64,000 bases of DNA, taken from positions 1 to 64,000 of the forward strand of contig NZ_AKJM01000134.1 of assembly GCF_000282335.1 (NCBI RefSeq), in the 5' to 3' direction. The position numbers and the translations under genes are program-made. The stretch is from Pseudomonas sp. GM48. Lineage in GTDB: Bacteria; Pseudomonadota; Gammaproteobacteria; Pseudomonadales; Pseudomonadaceae. Of the stretch, positions 60,925 through 64,000 are shown one piece after another (within the stretch, counting starts at the first letter, position 1; every line of letters begins with the position of its first letter). The notes under the pieces were generated by a model that was not told the DNA's origin, did no database searches, and saw only the letters and a program-made list of their open reading frames with translations.

Positions 60925-61767
60925 TCAGGCGCCGTTGGCCTGAAACTGCTTTTGCAGCTCGACCAGCGCAGGTGACGCCGGGGTGATGTGATTGCGGGTC
61001 TGGGCTTCGATCAACCAGCCGCTGCGGTGCAGTTCCTTAACGATCGGGTCAAGTTTGGCCTGGGTGTCGCTTTCACCACGACGCGTCCAGATCACCGACG
61101 GTGCCGGGTTGAGCTCCGGACTTATGGCGCGATAGCCTTGCCATTCGGTGTTGTCGGCGACTAATGGATTGATCAGTGTGGCGTCATGTACCGCCGCAAC
61201 GCAGTTGTCACCACGCAGTGCCAACAAGGATTCGGACGAACTTTTGAACGCCTTCAACTCAACGCCCAACTCTGTGAGCGGCTTGATGTAGCTGCTGCCC
61301 TGAGAGGTGCAGACCGGCTGTCCTTTCAGGTCTTCCCAACGAGTGATCTTGCTGTCCTTGAGCACCGCGGCGGTGCCGCCAACCCGGTAAAACGGTGTCG
61401 GTACAAAACCGAGGATCTCGCCGCGTTCTGTCGTCCATTCCATATTGGCGATTAGCAAATCGACTTTGCCCTGCTGCAGGAACTGGGCGCGGTTGGCCGG
61501 CAACACCGGAACCAGTTGCACTTCAGCACCCAACTGCCGCCCCAGCTCCTGAGCGAGTTCAACGTTCAGACCACGTGGCTTCTGTGTGGCAGGATCGATC
61601 CCGCCAAAGGGGCCACCCGACAGCAGTACACCGACCACCAACACATGACGCTGCTCGATCTTGTCCAGCGTCGCATCGGCCTGGGCAGCGGTGCTGGCGG
61701 CCAGCGAGATCAAGGCGCCCAACATCACAGGCAATAATCGTTTTACAGGCGTGCGCTCGAACAACAT
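60925..61767 (-). CDS. ABC transporter substrate-binding protein, family 3 (paralog A)
   Basis: The 280-residue periplasmic protein has a signal peptide (KRLLPVMLGALISLAASTAAQA) and the same fold as paralog B. AGGAGGGG before the ATG at 61767 is the strongest ribosome site of the operon and decides the start over the longer frame to 61851. Two binding proteins sharing one transporter could widen the substrate range, for example cystine and a related thioether. It is the first gene of the leftward operon. Confidence 0.88.
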   Translation of the reverse strand: MLFERTPVKRLLPVMLGALISLAASTAAQADATLDKIEQRHVLVVGVLLSGGPFGGIDPATQKPRGLNVELAQELGRQLGAEVQLVPVLPANRAQFLQQGKVDLLIANMEWTTERGEILGFVPTPFYRVGGTAAVLKDSKITRWEDLKGQPVCTSQGSSYIKPLTELGVELKAFKSSSESLLALRGDNCVAAVHDATLINPLVADNTEWQGYRAISPELNPAPSVIWTRRGESDTQAKLDPIVKELHRSGWLIEAQTRNHITPASPALVELQKQFQANGA

Positions 61768-61892
61768 GGATTTCCCCTCCTGGATGATCGGCGTAACCCC
61801 GATCTGATGAGTGGGCATCCTGCGTACAGCGTGGAGGTAACGGAAATACAAATATCTAATATCGTTATAACTCTGGTGCTGTCATTTTTTAG

Positions 61893-61918
61893 ATAAATGC
61901 TTATAAGCCCGTATTTAT
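61893..61918. promoter_or_regulatory. Candidate LysR site in divergent promoter
   Basis: ATAAAT (61893-61898) and ATTTAT (61913-61918) form a dyad in the AT-rich gap between paralog A and the LysR gene. The assignment is by placement only. Confidence 0.3.
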
Positions 61919-62012
61919 TAGCTTCTCCGAGCTTCTAGAAAAATCAATTTCTCCGAACACATAAAAATATGTAATGTTTATGTTCGCGCCCTTGATATGA
62001 AAAGCAGCCGCC

Positions 62013-62864
62013 ATGTCGACCCTCGATCTCGAACTACTACGTACCTTCATTGCCGTAGTCGATCACCACAGCTTTGCAGAGGCAGGCGTGCAACTGGCCC
62101 GCACACAATCGTCGGTCACTCAGCACATGCAACGATTGGAGCAACAGGTGGGCGTGAGCCTGTTCGAGAAACGCGGGCGGCAAAAGCAGCTCACGGAAGC
62201 CGGGCAGCAGTTGTTACGCCATGCCCGACAAATGCTGTCGCTCAACGATGACGCGCTGAACTCATTACGCGAAAGCAGCATGAGCGGCGTGCTGCGCATC
62301 GGGTCACCCCATGACATCGCCGACACCATCCTGCCGCCTATGCTTAGTCACATCGCGCGCTCGGCGCCGCGTTTGCGTCTGGAGATCGATGTCGGTCGCA
62401 GTCCATTTCTGATGGACGACCTGCACCGGGGCAAGGTCGACATGGTGATCTCCACTCGTGAAGATCCCAATCTGGAAGGTTTTGCCTTGCGCACCTCGCC
62501 GGTATGGTGGATTTGCTCTGCGCAATACCTTCACAACCCCGGCGAGCCCTTGCCGTTGATCCTGGTGGATGAACCCAGCATCTATCGGCGATATGCACTT
62601 GAGGCTCTTGAACGCGCCAACATTCCTTGGCGCCAGGCTTATCTGGCGTCGAACCTTATTGGTATTAAGGCGGCGACCCGTGCAGGTCTTGGCGTCACTG
62701 CCAGAAGCATGGAAATGTTAGGCCCGGATATGCGGGTGCTGGGTGAGAGCGATGGTTTACCCCGCCTCCCGGATGTCACCTACCACCTTTGGATTCGGCC
62801 CAATACTCTTAATCCTTTGGTGCGTCGGGCCTATGAATTGATTCGCAGCAGCCGAGGGCATTGA
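62013..62864 (+). CDS. LysR-family transcriptional regulator
   Basis: The 283-residue protein has a LysR helix-turn-helix at the very N-terminus (LELLRTFIAVVDHHSFAEAGVQLARTQSSVTQHMQRLE) and a normal effector domain. It is divergent from the sulfur operon (245 bp gap) and is its likely regulator. Confidence 0.9.
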   Translation: MSTLDLELLRTFIAVVDHHSFAEAGVQLARTQSSVTQHMQRLEQQVGVSLFEKRGRQKQLTEAGQQLLRHARQMLSLNDDALNSLRESSMSGVLRIGSPHDIADTILPPMLSHIARSAPRLRLEIDVGRSPFLMDDLHRGKVDMVISTREDPNLEGFALRTSPVWWICSAQYLHNPGEPLPLILVDEPSIYRRYALEALERANIPWRQAYLASNLIGIKAATRAGLGVTARSMEMLGPDMRVLGESDGLPRLPDVTYHLWIRPNTLNPLVRRAYELIRSSRGH

Positions 62865-63001
62865 ATGCCGATGAGTCGCTCCCCCCTCCGGAGCAGATAA
62901 AATCCTGCCGCATTTTAAATACGCTACCTATCCGATTGGTTTACACCATCTGTCCTCCGTGCACACGGGGCTACGCTGACCACCTTCAGGGAGGAATCAC
63001 A

Positions 63002-63112
63002 ATGTCGAATGCAGACCTGCTCCCTTCCCTGCTATTTAAAATCAATCAAAACCAACTCGCCCTTGAGGCTGCCATCATGGAGTTTACGAATTGGGTCGAG
63101 CAACGCGGATAA
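63002..63112 (+). CDS. Small protein of 36 residues
   Basis: This ORF starts MSNADLLPSLLFKINQNQLA and ends in FTNWVEQRG. The ribosome site AGGGAGGA six bases before the ATG is among the best in the window, and the helix is amphipathic. The pattern resembles short uncharacterised Pseudomonas proteins ending in WVEQ-like motifs, from memory only. It follows the LysR gene by 137 bp and is followed at once by a terminator-like hairpin, so it is probably its own transcript. Confidence 0.55.
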   Translation: MSNADLLPSLLFKINQNQLALEAAIMEFTNWVEQRG

Positions 63113-63131
63113 GGTGACGTCGCCACCTTTT
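63111..63131 (+). terminator. Candidate terminator after the small ORF
   Basis: AAGGTG and CACCTT form a 6-bp stem with a 7-nt loop, followed by TT (TTTT in total). It overlaps the stop codon of the 36-residue ORF. Confidence 0.45.
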
Positions 63132-63241
63132 GGGCAAAGACTGAGCAGGTGTACCTCTACTTTGCTGTACTTGAACCCTGGTCGGAACACTTGGTCATCA
63201 ACGATGACTATCGTCAACCTATAAAGGATCTGCCCATGCCC

Positions 63242-64000
63242 CTAACCCTTGTAGCGCAGAGCGTTGGCTACAAGGGCGAAGGCTGGCAAGGACTGCCTCC
63301 GGCTTGGGTAGTAAAGGTGATATCCCGGAAAAGTCGGCGACCAGTCCTCAAGAACACGGATTAACCGGCCATCCTCGACATAGGTCTGGACAAGATCCTC
63401 CGGCGCATAAGCCAGCCCGTATCCTTCCAGAGCGGCGGCCATTGTCTGGGGTGAGGTGTTAAAGATCATCTGCCCAGACACCTGAACATGCAGTGCCTTA
63501 CCCGCCTTGGAAAACTCCCAGGCATACAGGCCACCATGAGTGGGCAACCGCAGGTTCGCGCAGTTATGGGTGGTCAGATCCTGGGGAACTTGTGGCTTTT
63601 CACGATGGGCAAAGTAACTCGGCGCGCCCACGACAGCCATGCGAAAGTCAGGGGAAATTCTGACTGCGATCATGTCTTTTGCCACCTGATCGCCTATCCG
63701 CACCCCCGCGTCATAACGTTCAGCGACGATATCGATCAGCCCGTAGCCGATATTGATCTCCAGGGTGAGGTCGGGATATTCCGGCAGCAACCTGGAGAGT
63801 TTCGGCCAGAGAATAGTGGATGCGGCATGGTCGTGGGACGTTATCCGAATAGTCCCTGATGGTTTGTCGCGCAACTCTCCCAACGCGGCGACTTCGGCTT
63901 CTATTCCCTCGTAGTAAGGCACAAGGCTGGCGAGCAAACGCTCGCCGGCTTCGGTCGGCGACGCCCCGCGTGTGGTGCGGGTCAACAAGCGGATTCCGAG
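63242..64000 (-). CDS. LysR-family transcriptional regulator, truncated by the window
   Basis: Only the part from the end of the helix-turn-helix (LLTRTTRGASPTEAGERLLA) through the CrgA-like effector domain (SGTIRITSHDHAAS, YDAGVRIGDQVAKDMIAVRI) is inside the window; the start lies beyond 64000. About 250 residues are visible, the frame open to the last base. Confidence 0.85.
   Translation of the reverse strand, partial: LGIRLLTRTTRGASPTEAGERLLASLVPYYEGIEAEVAALGELRDKPSGTIRITSHDHAASTILWPKLSRLLPEYPDLTLEINIGYGLIDIVAERYDAGVRIGDQVAKDMIAVRISPDFRMAVVGAPSYFAHREKPQVPQDLTTHNCANLRLPTHGGLYAWEFSKAGKALHVQVSGQMIFNTSPQTMAAALEGYGLAYAPEDLVQTYVEDGRLIRVLEDWSPTFPGYHLYYPSRRQSLPAFALVANALRYKG

Overview
The window looks like a chromosomal accessory region of a Pseudomonas (fluorescens/putida-like): moderate-to-high GC, ATGA-coupled operons, an OprD-family porin, a DUF3422 protein, many FCD-GntR, LysR, Lrp and LacI regulators, and a Pseudomonas-type REP sequence at the left edge. 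This is inferred from gene content and style; no rRNA or tRNA gene is present to fix the species, and I saw no CRISPR array.

Layout. (1) 1-7986: an FCD-type GntR regulator, a general L-amino-acid ABC transporter (Aap/Bzt type) whose ATPase gene is encoded apart from its permeases, plus RidA, an ornithine-cyclodeaminase-family enzyme and a CapA-like protein. A shared GTATACGAT site links the parts. (2) 8144-16265: a LysR regulator divergent from an eight-gene catabolic operon (class II aldolase, 2-hydroxyacid dehydrogenase, M20 amidohydrolase, MFS symporter, OprD porin, RidA, RraA-like protein) whose substrate is not evident. (3) 16615-23159: a DUF3422 membrane protein, a hydantoinase B relic, then a citrulline-to-proline cluster (CtlX, ornithine cyclodeaminase, Lrp regulator, amino acid permease) ending in a free-standing PutA-type ribbon-helix-helix protein.

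(4) 23400-32600: a mobile region. A KfrA/TnpT-like coiled-coil protein and a TnpS-like tyrosine recombinase flank a palindrome-rich core. Next to them lies a complete Tn7-like operon, tnsA-tnsB-tnsC-tniQ, read leftward with overlapping genes, and a divergent integrase-fold protein that lacks the usual catalytic residues. Gene fragments lie on both sides.

(5) 32744-36191: an FMN-dependent monooxygenase with one permease and one binding protein but no ATPase gene, and an aminotransferase relic. (6) 36192-45838: a non-PTS sucrose/fructoside system: fructokinase, ScrY/LamB-type porin, sugar ABC transporter, cytoplasmic GH32 enzyme and LacI regulator. (7) 45886-51431: a small protein, a patatin-like protein, and an AcoR-type sigma-54 activator divergent from a flavin monooxygenase preceded by a -24/-12 promoter.

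(8) 51486-62864: a tightly coupled operon for an organosulfur amino acid or related compound: two paralogous binding proteins, FAD-linked 2-hydroxyacid dehydrogenase, aminotransferase, two permeases, ATPase, thiol dioxygenase and a 939-residue fusion of four rhodanese domains to a cystathionine beta-lyase-type enzyme, with a divergent LysR gene. The window ends in a small strongly initiated ORF and a truncated LysR gene. The most interesting items are the rhodanese/beta-lyase fusion operon, the stand-alone PutA-type regulator in the citrulline cluster, and the Tn7-like element with its degenerate integrase.
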